A stretch of DNA of 14,500 nt from Symbiodinium natans (GCA_905221605.1 CAJNDS010002066.1:608480-622979); one strand, 5' to 3'. Counted from the first letter of the stretch, positions 9,001-14,500 are shown. Notes: generated from the sequence alone by a model not told the origin. Translations and numbers: made by a program.

Positions 9001-11249
9001 TAATCTGATCAAGTGTAGAGAGGGGAGGAGGATGGAGTGGAATGGTTGGGAAGGGGAAGGGTAGGGGGGGGGCAGGGGAAGGGGTTGGTGGTGGAAGGGT
9101 TAGGGGCGGGCAAGGGGTTGGTGGTGGGTGGATTGGGGGTACGGTGAGATGGGGAAGGGGTAGGGGAGGAGGATGGAGTGGAATGGTTGGGAAGGGGCAG
9201 CGGAGGAGGATGGAGTGGAATGGTTGGGAAGGGGAAGGGTAGTGGGAGGGGCAGGGAAGGGGTTGGTGGTGGGAGTGGGGGGGAGGGGGGTAGGTGGAGG
9301 AGATGAGGTCAGTGGCTGGAGAAGGGTGGATTGGGGGTGGGGAAGGGGTAGGGGAGGAGGATGGAGGGTTGGTGGGAGGGTTAGGGGCGGGGAAGGGGGT
9401 TGGTGGTGGGTGGAGTGGGGGTACGGTGAGAGGGGGGGCAGGGATGGGGAAGGGGTAGGGGAGGGGGATGGAGTGGAATGGTCGGGAAAGGGAGGGGGGG
9501 GAGGGAAAGGGGTTGGTGGTGGGAGGTTAGGGGCAGAAGGCAAGGCCAAGTGGAGAGGTGGAGTGGAATGGTTGGGAAGGGGAAGGGGGAAGAGGTTGCG
9601 GTGAGGGCAGGGAGGGTCTTCACTGACGCCGCCCCGCTGTTGCTGGGGTCGGCGGATATATGTGTATGTATATGTGCCAGAACGAACCCGCCAAAGAACA
9701 ATTTTTACGTAGACGAGAATGTGGCCAGAGAATTGTTGGCAACTTCTTGGCCCGAATCATTCCCAGCCTAAGCCCCGCGATCACCGAATGAGACAGCAAG
9801 GTTTGGGCTTTAAGACGGCCGTGATCTCTGGCGGCTTCTTGCCAGTGGCGCAGGAGGCTCATGTTGCCACACTGATCCTCTTGCAGATTCTTTTGTTCGC
9901 ATTTGCTCGCGCAGTGATCGCGCTTTTGCCTGAAGACTCACCGGAGCAGGTTCAAAAGTATTTGGGCCTGGATTATGCCTTTGCCAATACAATGGAGGTG
10001 GATGAAACAACAGGCCGCCGAGCAGCAACTACAGTCAGCACAGGACCCAAGTGTGGCCTGATGTGGTTCGATCACCATGCAATATGTTAGAAGATGTTAG
10101 ACGGGTGTTAGAAGGCATAAGGCATCTTTTCAGACCTGACCTTGCAAAACAAGCATAGCCAAGGCCTCCTGACAGGCAAGACGTCTGGGCCAGTGGTTAC
10201 GCCACAGAGAAAGCGACAACTGCTCGCCACCATCGCAAATGTGGAAGGCGCGTTGGGAACAACTCAAGACAAGCACACGTCTGAAGCAGGCTTGACCATG
10301 TAGTGTCGAGTGACAGTAAGTCTGATTCGTTTAACCTTAAACCAAACCCCCGTGTGGGGAGGACTGAAAAGCAAACCTCACGCTTGATTTCGCTTGGGTG
10401 TGAGGTCGTTCGACGATTGCAGGAGCACGACAGGTAGCATGCATTGGTTTGCCGCGTGGAAGAACCGAGACAGCCCGCAGCAAAAACGTCGATCGAAATC
10501 GACCTTGCTTGCCCGCACTCGTTGGTGGCTGATCTTGCTTCATGCAAAACAAGACCTTTGACTTTTGGCTACTTTTCAGATCCCTGTCATCTGTTCTATT
10601 TGATACTCGCGGCGCACTCGGCAAGATCTTTCCGGTTTCGATCACGTCGTTCTTGGCACGATGCGTTCAACGGAGGAACTTCAACGCCAACCATGCCATA
10701 GCACTAACCTTTACAGACATGCTCGCAACACAATTCACGACGCCGAGTCTGATGGCGTCTTGGTGTCAGACGGATTGTCAGCTTCATGTTTCTTCACAAG
10801 AGCTCCACGTTGGCCAAAGGCTGCGAGATCCAGCAGACCATTGCTGTTGGTGATGGTGCAAACGACCCTGCAGTTTGTTTGCCAACTTGTGGGCTTGCAT
10901 TGAGGTCATGTAGGCTTAGGTAACAGTAGCTGCATTGGCAGGACATTCCCATGCTCCATGCCGCTGGACTCGGCATTGCCTTCTGTGCGAAACCAAAGGC
11001 CTGCCTCAACCTGCTGCTTCCACACTGAGCCCCTGCAATCACGTGCAAGATCGTGCAAGTCATGAAGTAAGTGAAGTGAAGACCAAGCCATGCGAGGTAC
11101 AGGAAGTTTCCCGCTTCAGAATAAACCAGATGGATCTGAGCACTGTACTTTTCCTCATCGGCATATCTGACCCTGCTCTGCACTTGAGAGTACCTGAGTC
11201 TGATCGAGTTCCAGCAGCGTTTAAGACTGGAGTGTGTCTACTCTTGTAG
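20..11249 (+). CDS. serB: Phosphoserine phosphatase (SerB-type, HAD superfamily), 15 inferred exons, 5' partial
   Basis: Hydrolyses O-phospho-L-serine to L-serine and phosphate, the last step of the phosphorylated serine pathway. Exons read by splicing logic: 20-71, 214-287, 392-460, 693-735, 929-972, 1113-1160, 1507-1582, 1788-1822, 1934-1985, 9801-9856, 9950-10013, 10164-10247, 10820-10863, 10942-10998, 11097-11249. They sum to 951 nt in one open frame, 316 residues plus TAG. Seen in the joined product: ACT-like segment (residues 1-65), linker DIAIQRDD (66-73), nucleophile motif FDMDSTL (Asp85, Asp87), EVIDELAKLAGV (94-105), AAMRGELDFF (115-124), SGGF (Ser174), QRK (Lys221), GDGAND (243-248) and AAGLGIAF (253-260). 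All four HAD motifs are intact. Residue spacing from 66 onward matches bacterial SerB nearly gap-free, which fixes the exon borders. The start codon and any transit peptide lie upstream of the window. Cell compartment cannot be told. Identity is near certain; the first three exons are less sure. Confidence 0.93.
214..287 (+). CDS. serB: serB inferred exon 2: ACT-domain loop and strand
   Basis: Acceptor ccgag|G, donor GAG|GC. The phase (split Arg codon at the start, whole codon at the end) fits both neighbours. It reads GLSSRDIASL... and ends CLNVRFRFRE, an alternating strand-like segment placed where SerB ACT domains have their third beta strand. No residue-level family match is clear, so this call depends on frame, splice context and position. 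Confidence 0.45.
304..333. repeat. Short tandem repeat, 10-bp unit x3
   Basis: catcgcatat occurs twice in tandem, followed by a third copy differing in its last two bases. It lies in the intron between exons 214-287 and 392-460. Confidence 0.8.
392..460 (+). CDS. serB: serB inferred exon 3: end of ACT domain
   Basis: Acceptor cagag|G. It reads VSLPDSLSSDEFSKHLAARL, then DSE. The V-x-L-P-D strand followed by a helix resembles the end of an ACT domain in SerB, and its 23 residues almost equal the 24 between this point and the conserved DIAxQ linker in Pseudomonas SerB. The donor GAA|GC at 461 is the only nearby site giving the phase 0 that exon 693-735 needs. Confidence 0.55.
693..735 (+). CDS. 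serB: serB exon 4: linker before the HAD nucleophile motif
   Basis: A pyrimidine-rich acceptor ttctcag|G precedes DIAIQRDDLERWMR plus one base. This matches the conserved DIAxQxDxxxRRxRR linker directly before LxVFDMDST in bacterial SerB, residue for residue in spacing. The donor is GT at 736; the final C joins GC of the next exon to make Arg. Confidence 0.9.
929..972 (+). CDS. serB: serB exon 5: HAD motif I (DMDST)
   Basis: Acceptor ttccgcag|G. It encodes LVVFDMDSTLIQQE. The first Asp of DMD is the phosphorylated nucleophile of HAD phosphatases and the second is the general acid/base; the final Glu sits where SerB enzymes contact substrate. The donor is GAG|GC. Unspliced reading runs to a TAG at 1033-1035, so splicing at 973 is required to continue the family sequence. 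Confidence 0.97.
1113..1160 (+). CDS. serB: serB exon 6: VIDELAKLAGVESQVK
   Basis: Acceptor gggag|G. It encodes the SerB cap-domain helix following the nucleophile loop (family form: EVIDELAKxAGVxxQV). The donor is AAG|GC, phase 0. The borders are fixed because both neighbours then align without insertion or loss. Confidence 0.96.
1435..1470. repeat. (TG)n microsatellite
   Basis: An uninterrupted TG run occupies 1439-1460, with imperfect TG/CG extension on both sides. It lies in the serB intron 1161-1506, near the acceptor at 1506. Confidence 0.9.
1507..1582 (+). CDS. serB: serB exon 7: AAMRGELDFF and SLKSRVALLK
   Basis: Acceptor tgacag|G. It reads EITEAAMRGELDFFGSLKSR and then VALLK, the cap-domain signature of SerB; the Arg in SLKSRV corresponds to the substrate-binding Arg of the family. 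The donor is AAAG|GC with a split Gly codon (phase 1). Confidence 0.97.
1788..1822 (+). CDS. serB: serB exon 8: HNAEELFAKVK
   Basis: Acceptor gagag|G completes the split Gly codon. The short exon encodes the helix between the LLKG turn and the LTPG segment. The donor is AAG|GC, phase 0. At 35 nt it would be missed by ORF-based calling, but length and phase match both neighbours. Confidence 0.92.
1934..1985 (+). CDS. serB: serB exon 9: ANLIFTPGAKKLCTCLK
   Basis: Acceptor agag|G. It matches the family segment xNLxLTPGxxxLxxxLK that leads into the GFKxAxxSGGF strand. The donor at 1986 is GT, one of only two GT donors in the gene, and opens the 7.8-kb intron. The final C joins GT of exon 9801-9856 to give Arg. 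Confidence 0.94.
1986..3718. other. Left part of the giant intron, no recognisable gene
   Basis: Mixed-composition sequence. Open frames exist on both strands (for example 2555-3181 on + and 2944-3501 on -) but none shows a family motif and they overlap each other. Small structures: a perfect 18-bp palindrome at 2107-2124, a stem-loop at 2241-2279, and an AT microsatellite at 3652-3676. Confidence 0.6.
2241..2279. repeat. Two-step inverted repeat (stem-loop)
   Basis: TTGCCCCT at 2241-2248 pairs with AGGGGCAA at 2272-2279, and inside it CCAAAA at 2251-2256 pairs with TTTTGG at 2260-2265 around a 3-nt loop. It lies in the giant intron; no function is apparent. Confidence 0.6.
3719..3812. repeat. 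Interstitial telomere-like repeat (CCCTAAA type), patch 1
   Basis: Several exact or near CCCTAAA heptamers (for example around 3763-3775 and 3780-3794) mixed with diverged units. TTTAGGG/CCCTAAA is the telomere repeat of plants and dinoflagellates. The C-rich strand is on +. The degeneracy marks it as an old interstitial tract, not a chromosome end. Confidence 0.75.
3878..3935. repeat. Diverged 33-bp-period repeat pair
   Basis: Sequence from 3878 (ttgccgcttcattctttg...) recurs at 3911 (ttgccacttcaatccttg...) with several substitutions, at a period of 33 bp. It lies between the two telomere-like patches. Confidence 0.55.
4186..4264. repeat. Interstitial telomere-like repeat (CCCTAAA type), patch 2
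   Basis: Clusters of taaaccctaaacc and variants, C-rich strand on +. It grades into increasingly pure C runs up to 4327. Same orientation as the patch at 3719-3812. Confidence 0.7.
4318..4381. repeat. GC-rich hairpin at the C-rich/G-rich strand switch
   Basis: A run of ten C (4318-4327) faces a run of twelve G (4369-4380). Between them CCCGCG (4332-4337) can pair with CGCGGG (4366-4371) and GCGCCC (4343-4348) with GGGCGC (4361-4366). Left of it the + strand is C-rich and right of it G-rich for more than 5 kb. Confidence 0.7.
4365..5813 (+). repeat. G-rich minisatellite array, left block
   Basis: Extremely G-skewed + strand with long G homopolymers (4369-4437 nearly all G) interrupted by short non-G islands that recur across the array. 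One island reads gcatgcactggagcccttta... (4491-4531, variant 5215-5240); another, ...accatcaagggcgaggcccg..., occurs at 4547-4577 and 5308-5338; a third, ...catgagccactgggcat..., near 4729-4756, recurs at 7509-7539. All are in the same orientation. The long Pro-rich (-) and Gly-rich (+) frames here are low-complexity products, not genes. Confidence 0.88.
5816..5850 (+). repeat. Left terminal inverted repeat
   Basis: 35 bp, outer end CACAGTGGGCCC. Matches the right end at 33 of 35 positions; the two differences are adjacent, at 5832-5833. Followed by a subterminal stretch rich in ttataag and ctaagt motifs. Confidence 0.9.
6211..6232. repeat. (AT)n microsatellite in the element
   Basis: About ten uninterrupted AT units, with looser AT-rich sequence on each side (6200-6250). 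Confidence 0.9.
6673..6709. repeat. 37-bp perfect palindrome
   Basis: The 18-bp arm gcagcgggaggcagcagg (6673-6690) is followed by one C and its exact reverse complement (6692-6709). It lies centrally in the TIR element and would form a strong hairpin in RNA or single-stranded DNA. Confidence 0.85.
6857..7039 (+). CDS. Small ORF with CxxC...CxxC zinc-ribbon pattern inside the element
   Basis: 60 codons from ATG 6857. It begins MPVCSKCGTEQVEGRQ and continues through SWVCVSCDRLQSYL. Two Cys-x2-Cys knuckles 20 residues apart, the second followed by Asp-Arg-Leu-Gln, look like a zinc ribbon. After about residue 42 the frame runs into AT-rich sequence and stops at TAA, so the C-terminal part is probably not functional coding. 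It may be the surviving domain of an element-borne or captured protein. No transposase domain is visible, and the frame is open further upstream (to about 6806), so the real start is uncertain. Confidence 0.4.
   Translation: MPVCSKCGTEQVEGRQKSTLSWVCVSCDRLQSYLPKLQTPASESPYLKVSSINLMYIIYA
7373..7407 (-). repeat. Right terminal inverted repeat
   Basis: Reverse complement of the left end apart from two adjacent bases. It is also the outer arm of a local foldback with an inner GCCCTTTT/ACTTATA segment at 7344-7366. Confidence 0.9.
7411..9600 (+). repeat. G-rich minisatellite array, right block
   Basis: Continuation of the left block beyond the inserted element. The island gcatgcactggagcccttta... 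recurs at 8389-8429, 8778-8816 and 8974-9013, with a truncated tail at 8004-8020. It is followed by gggaggaggatggagtgg... and ttggtggtggga... segments. Spacing of complete islands is irregular (389 and 196 bp for the last pairs). A 37-bp local tandem duplication lies at about 9165-9235. Confidence 0.88.
8389..8429 (+). repeat. Conserved non-G island of the minisatellite (representative copy)
   Basis: Begins gcatgcactggagccc, continues tttaaagtcagtcatctgat and ends cgagt. Near-identical copies lie at 4491-4531, 8778-8816 (lacking two bases of the tttaaag part) and 8974-9013, with a shorter variant at 5215-5240. Each is preceded by ggcggagcaagcgga-like sequence. Conservation amid poly-G makes it the best probe for the repeat family. 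Confidence 0.8.
9601..9800. other. End of giant intron, array to acceptor
   Basis: Normal-composition sequence with a short TATGTGTATG-type AT/GT patch (9655-9676), ending at the acceptor cagcaag|G at 9800. No gene is seen here. Confidence 0.6.
9801..9856 (+). CDS. serB: serB exon 10: HAD motif II (SGGF)
   Basis: Acceptor cagcaag|G. It reads LGFKTAVISGGFLPVAQE. The Ser of SGG is HAD motif II and binds the phosphate. The donor is GAG|GC. Unspliced translation continues for a while into non-homologous sequence, and family spacing (10 residues from GGF to LGLDY) is met only after splicing. Confidence 0.97.
9950..10013 (+). CDS. serB: serB exon 11: KYLGLDYAFANTMEVDE
   Basis: Acceptor gagcag|G. 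It encodes VQKYLGLDYAFANTMEVDET and one further Thr. LGLDYxFANxxEV is a hallmark of SerB after the SGG motif. The donor is ACAG|GC with a split Gly codon. Confidence 0.97.
10164..10247 (+). CDS. serB: serB exon 12: HAD motif III (QRK)
   Basis: Acceptor agccaag|G. It encodes LLTGKTSGPVVTPQRKRQLL and then ATIANVE. The Lys of QRK is the conserved motif III lysine that stabilises the phospho-aspartate. The donor is GAAG|GC with a split Gly codon. Confidence 0.97.
10820..10863 (+). CDS. serB: serB exon 13: HAD motif IV first half (GDGAN)
   Basis: Acceptor ccaaag|G. It encodes CEIQQTIAVGDGAN, with the motif IV Asp that coordinates Mg. The exon stops inside the GDGAND motif: the Asp codon after Asn is supplied by the next exon, and the intron opens with a non-canonical GA at 10864. 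Confidence 0.96.
10942..10998 (+). CDS. serB: serB exon 14: DIPMLHAAGLGIAFCAKPK
   Basis: Acceptor ttggcag|G. It starts with the second Asp of GDGAND and continues through the conserved AAGLGIAFxAKP segment. The donor is AAG|GC, phase 0. Confidence 0.97.
11097..11249 (+). CDS. serB: serB last exon, C-terminus and TAG stop
   Basis: Acceptor tgcgag|G. It starts VQEVSRFRINQMDLSTVLFL, then IGISD. From VQEV to LHL its 30 residues equal in length the C-terminal end of Pseudomonas SerB, which reaches its stop at this point. Here the frame runs about 20 residues further (RVPESDRVPAAF...) to TAG at 11247-11249. That tail may be real or may hide one more intron. Confidence 0.85.
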   Translation, partial: VQEVSRFRINQMDLSTVLFLIGISDPALHLRVPESDRVPAAFKTGVCLLL

Positions 11250-12041
11250 ACTTTGGATGTTCAAAGACTCCAATGAGTCACTGAGGGATGCATCGGAGCG
11301 CTGAGTGCATGTCAAGTGTGCAGTACAGGGGTATGCCCCAGGGTAGCGGGGTACCAGTTCATCCTCCACTTAGGGCTAACCGGCTAACCAACATTTGAGG
11401 AGAGGGCAGGCTTGCTCAGGGTGGAAAAGCCTTGCACAAGTGCGGTTTTCCTGCCGTTCTCTTCATTGGCCCATGCTGTATGGATCTGTGTGGTTTCATT
11501 GGTGGGAAGATACCTCCCCATGAGCATTAGCGGTGTGCGTTCTGGCGTGGGAGACCCATTTTCCCGACATCGTTTCAAAATCGCAAGATACCGTCAAGCC
11601 CAGCAATGAGTTAGGTCATGTGCCTTAAAGCACACAGGAACTCGGCCAGTACCGTTCGGAAGCACGCCAAGCCGGTTATGACAATGCAGCTGTGGTTTGG
11701 GTCCCTCCGAAGAGCAGAGAGCACCGCGAACCCACCTTGGCCCAGGCCCAAAATCTAAACAGCACGTTAAAGGTTTGTCAGTTCGCAGGTCCGAACCCAG
11801 CGGCACGGGCCGGCCCCGGCAAACCTTGAGCATAAAGTAGCATCGTCCTCATACCTCCGCCAGGGGGGGGGGGTGGCCAACCGGAGGCCTGGGATTGTTT
11901 GAGAGGGGGGTGAGGTTCGGGAGGTTCGTTTTTTTTGTTAGAATAATTGTAAACGCTTGCGCGCGCCGCCTCGGCAGCCGGGCCGGCCCCAGGACAGGAA
12001 AGGAGGAAAGAGGGTTTCGCAAAAAAAGTGGAGGAAGGGTA
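11250..12041. other. Region downstream of serB, no recognisable gene
   Basis: No family motif on either strand. Short open frames overlap and look random. One poly-G run lies near 11863-11873. Includes the serB 3' untranslated region; dinoflagellates lack a reliable AATAAA signal, so its end cannot be placed. Confidence 0.5.
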
Positions 12042-12140
12042 GCGGGGTTAAAGGGGGGGGTGGGGGGGGGGGGGGGTGGAGGGGGTGGGGGGAGGGGGGA
12101 GGGGGGTGGGGGGGGGGTGGGGAGGGGGGTTGGGGGGAGG
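12042..12140 (+). repeat. Second G-rich low-complexity block
   Basis: About 100 bp of G runs broken by T, A or GA, G-rich on +, outside serB. It resembles the poly-G stretches of the intron array but lacks the conserved non-G islands. Confidence 0.8.
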
Positions 12141-12185
12141 CCCGATCCGGGTCTGCTTGTTCCAGACGCTTCTCGGCAGGAAGCC

Positions 12186-12373
12186 GAGGCGAATATTTTG
12201 ACGATGGAATCGTAAAGCACGTTGATGCCGAGACAGCCAAGGAGCGAGCCATGGAGCGGCTGTCAGATGAGAGCAGCTGAGGAATCACCAAAGGTGAGCA
12301 GGAGCTGAGGACTTCTTTTATGGAGTTGGTGGATGCCATCGTTGAAGCAGTTGGACAGAAAGTGCGAGATTAG
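12186..12373 (+). CDS. Coding-like patches of unknown identity (possible exons)
   Basis: Two open segments with protein-like, charge-rich composition. 12186-12281 reads GEYFDDGIVKHVDAETAKER, then AMERLSDESS, to a TGA. 12281-12373, in another frame, includes TSFMELVDAIVEAVGQKVRD and ends at TAG. Possible AG|G acceptors precede both (ccgag|G, ctgag|G). No phase-consistent junction between them was found, and I recognise no family. They could be exons of a neighbouring gene or chance. Confidence 0.2.
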
Positions 12374-13480
12374 GAGGAAGTGCGCCAATTCTGATGTCTG
12401 TTATGCTCATAGAATGCCGCGTGACTGAGCAATCAACGCTTTAATGCAACCAGGGTTGCAGAGTCTTCAGTGCCTTCCATGGTGGAGCCTGTGGAAGACT
12501 TCCGCTGTCCTATCTTTCCTGCTTCAGATGACATGGTCCGCTGAGCGTCTTGTTTCTAGACTCGGGACCCGGTAGCCTGAGTGCACGTTGAATCTTTAAA
12601 AGGGAGATGCCATGGAGATGACTGTCACGCCGGCATTTATGCAGCTTTGGATGTTGGTCTATGAAGCCGTACTTATACTTGTAATGCCTAGTTTACAATT
12701 TCTTGAGGCAAGGATCGTGGCAAATGCGCGCCCTGAAGTTTTGCACGCTCTTGCGAGCAGCAACTCGAGACTCGAGTTGTTTGCAGGCTTAAGGTGTTGC
12801 GCCTGTGCTGGCCATACCCACCCAATCGGGTGGTTGGCGTGCCAGTGTTGCTTGTCGAGTTGAGTGCGTGACTGGCGGCCGGCATGGCTAGGATCAGGAG
12901 TCTGGTTCGATGATCTTGACGGTCCGTGTGATCCGCTCATGGCTAGGAGGAACTTTGAGAAAGTCATGTTGCATAGTCGTCAATTTGGGACCCACATGCT
13001 CGTGTGGGCCTTTGAAACTTACTCTTCAATCAGCCCCAATCCTAGATTTTGCAAATGGGAAATGGCCTGAGGGTTGGGATGCGAAAGCCTGGTTTGGTGA
13101 AAAGTTTGACATTTGAGATCATCAGGGTGGCAGAATCCCATTTTGCAGTCGCTTATCACCTCAATAGCCTCAGTTGGTTGGGGTGAAGAGCATATCGAAA
13201 CTTACCGTTGGACTGTTGAGCGGCGCCCGTTAGACGGGGTGTATGGTTGGAGTCCTCTGTTACAGCACGGATTGAGAACAGCCGAGGTCGCAACACTTCG
13301 AAGTGCTTGTATTTCGAGGTCCCCAGAAGGGGATGGTTCAGATTGTATCAGCCTTGCCTTACAGTGTTCAGCAATATGGCATGGGTTGGGCTGGGGCAGG
13401 GCTCGATTGGTAGATAGGGGAGCGCCAAAACGAGTTCTGTCGTGAAGTGCATGCTTGCACGTAATGGCACGTTAGGAACG
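12374..13480. other. No recognisable gene
   Basis: Only small structures: a palindrome CAACTCGAG-A-CTCGAGTTG at 12761-12779 and a CCACCC/GGGTGG stem with a 4-nt loop at 12818-12833. Open frames such as 13113-13445 (+) show no motif. Confidence 0.5.
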
Positions 13481-13557
13481 AATGCCGCGTGTTGCAGGCG
13501 TTCGTTGCTCAAGTGAGGTAGCAACGTAATGCCGCGTGTTGCAGGCGCTCGCTGCTC
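13481..13557 (+). repeat. 47-bp tandem repeat, about 1.6 copies
   Basis: aatgccgcgtgttgcaggcg at 13481-13500 recurs exactly at 13528-13547, and the following ttcgttgctc / ctcgctgctc also correspond. The period is 47 bp. Confidence 0.8.
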
Positions 13558-14500
13558 TGGAGCCTCTTCTTGGCAAGACCCGCCCGCTCAGCGCCCGCTC
13601 CACCCTATTTGAAGGACGGTGGGGTGTCGAACGCTCTTGGCTGCCGTGAGCGCAAGCCAATGGTGCGACTCTGTGACGCCGCCTGCTGCGTGTATCCATG
13701 TAAAAATGTGAAAGTGCGCAACGAGGTCGCGTTGCTTGTTGTGTACACTTGAGGCGTAGTTCCAGTGTCGAACTCTCACTGGCTTGCTTGGTGTGGCTGG
13801 GATGATGGGATCAAAGCCGTAGGGCGCCTTGGGAAGCCCATGGGCGAAAGCAACAAAAGCACAGCACACGGACACGGCGGATCACGGCGGACACGGGTGG
13901 GCGGTCACCTGCAGGCAGGCAGAGGGGCGGAGGGGCGGAGGGGGGAAGGCGAGTTAGAGTCGTGAGCACAGACTCACATGTGCCAGGGCTTCCAGTTCTT
14001 TCAGCAAAAAGTGTTTTTTCTTCCTTTTTGTTTGGCAATTGTCGTTACTGATCTTGAGACTGAACTCTCTTTCCAGTCTCTTGCCGGTCAGCATTCAATT
14101 CTCTCTTTCGAAACTGGGTGCGGCTTGCCGAAGTGCTCTGACAAGACCTGACAGTCACAGAGCGCTGCGATGTTTAGACAAGCAGGTAGCAGTTCTGCGG
14201 AGGTTCACAAGCCAGAGGCACCAGGATCCATCCAGTGTAATTTGTTGTCTTGATGGCCCTTCTCCTTGCTGCCCATACTGTGGCCACGCCTGCACAGAAC
14301 GTAACATGTCTGTTGCCAAGAGCAATTTGCGAGAAGGTCCTGCTGCATGTTTTCAACTTGGCGTTTAGTAGACTTGACGGGGATGCCGCATTGCAGGCTT
14401 CAGTTTCCGACGAAAAGCAGCTTTCGACCTGCAGCTGCATCATCCCTGTTTCTGCGATACTCTTGCATGCAACAGGGCACGTGGCTGAAGTTGCTGGTAC
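13558..14500. other. No recognisable gene
   Basis: Mixed composition with a short purine-rich repeat (ggggcgga units, about 13923-13946). Reading frames on both strands overlap and carry no motif. Confidence 0.5.

Larger units (their letters stand above)
1986..9800 (+). other. Giant serB intron (7815 bp, GT-AG)
   Basis: Bounded by exon 1934-1985 (CLKR) and exon 9801-9856 (LGFKTAV), which are consecutive in every SerB, so everything between is intronic if the assembly is right. The other 13 introns are 78-572 bp. It contains telomere-like repeats, a C-to-G strand switch, a G-rich minisatellite and an inserted TIR element, each listed separately. Confidence 0.9.

Noticed and set aside
4491-9013. 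CRISPR-like array because islands recur at intervals
   Set aside because: Spacing is irregular, the sequence between islands is itself poly-G repeat and not unique spacers, and the locus is eukaryotic.
10060-10085. Possible tRNA T-arm (ggttcgatcacc)
   Set aside because: No matching acceptor, D or anticodon stems surround it; it lies in a serB intron.
12461-12544. U-box-like start (EDFRCPI) suggesting an E3 ligase exon
   Set aside because: The following residues do not keep the U-box spacing (no MxDPV), and the cctatctttcctgcttcag stretch looks more like a splice acceptor than coding.

Overview
The window looks like nuclear DNA of a dinoflagellate, most likely a Symbiodiniaceae-type alga. 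One gene can be read with confidence: a phosphoserine phosphatase (SerB) on the + strand, cut into at least 15 short exons between 20 and 11249. Its introns carry the dinoflagellate splicing signature. Of 14 inferred introns, 11 begin with GC, 2 with GT and 1 with GA, and every acceptor is AG followed by a G in the exon. Interstitial CCCTAAA repeats (the TTTAGGG telomere type found in dinoflagellates and plants) fit the same assignment. No operon, Shine-Dalgarno site or other prokaryotic feature is present.

Layout. 20-460 holds three short exons that fit an ACT-type regulatory domain. 693-1985 holds six exons of the HAD phosphatase core, including the DxDST nucleophile motif. 1986-9800 is a single 7.8-kb GT-AG intron. 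9801-11249 holds the remaining six exons, with the SGG, QRK and GDGAND motifs and the C-terminus. Joined in order, the exons give one unbroken frame of 951 nt (316 codons plus TAG). From residue 66 onward the residue spacing matches bacterial SerB almost without gaps. The gene's true start and its first exon(s) lie left of the window.

The giant intron is the most structured part. From left to right it contains about 1.7 kb of plain sequence; two patches of degenerate CCCTAAA telomere-like repeat (3719-3812, 4186-4264); a GC-rich hairpin where the + strand flips from C-rich to G-rich (about 4318-4381); and a strongly strand-asymmetric G-rich minisatellite (4365-5813 and 7411-9600). The minisatellite is split by a 1592-bp DNA transposon-like element (5816-7407) with 35-bp terminal inverted repeats and a TA target duplication. 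The element encodes no recognisable transposase, but it carries a short ORF with a CxxC...CxxC zinc-ribbon pattern and a 37-bp perfect palindrome.

Downstream of the gene (11250-14500) I see no recognisable gene. There is a second small G-rich block (12042-12140), a few coding-like patches of unknown identity around 12186-12544, and minor repeats. The many long proline- or glycine-rich reading frames in the repeat arrays are low-complexity artefacts.
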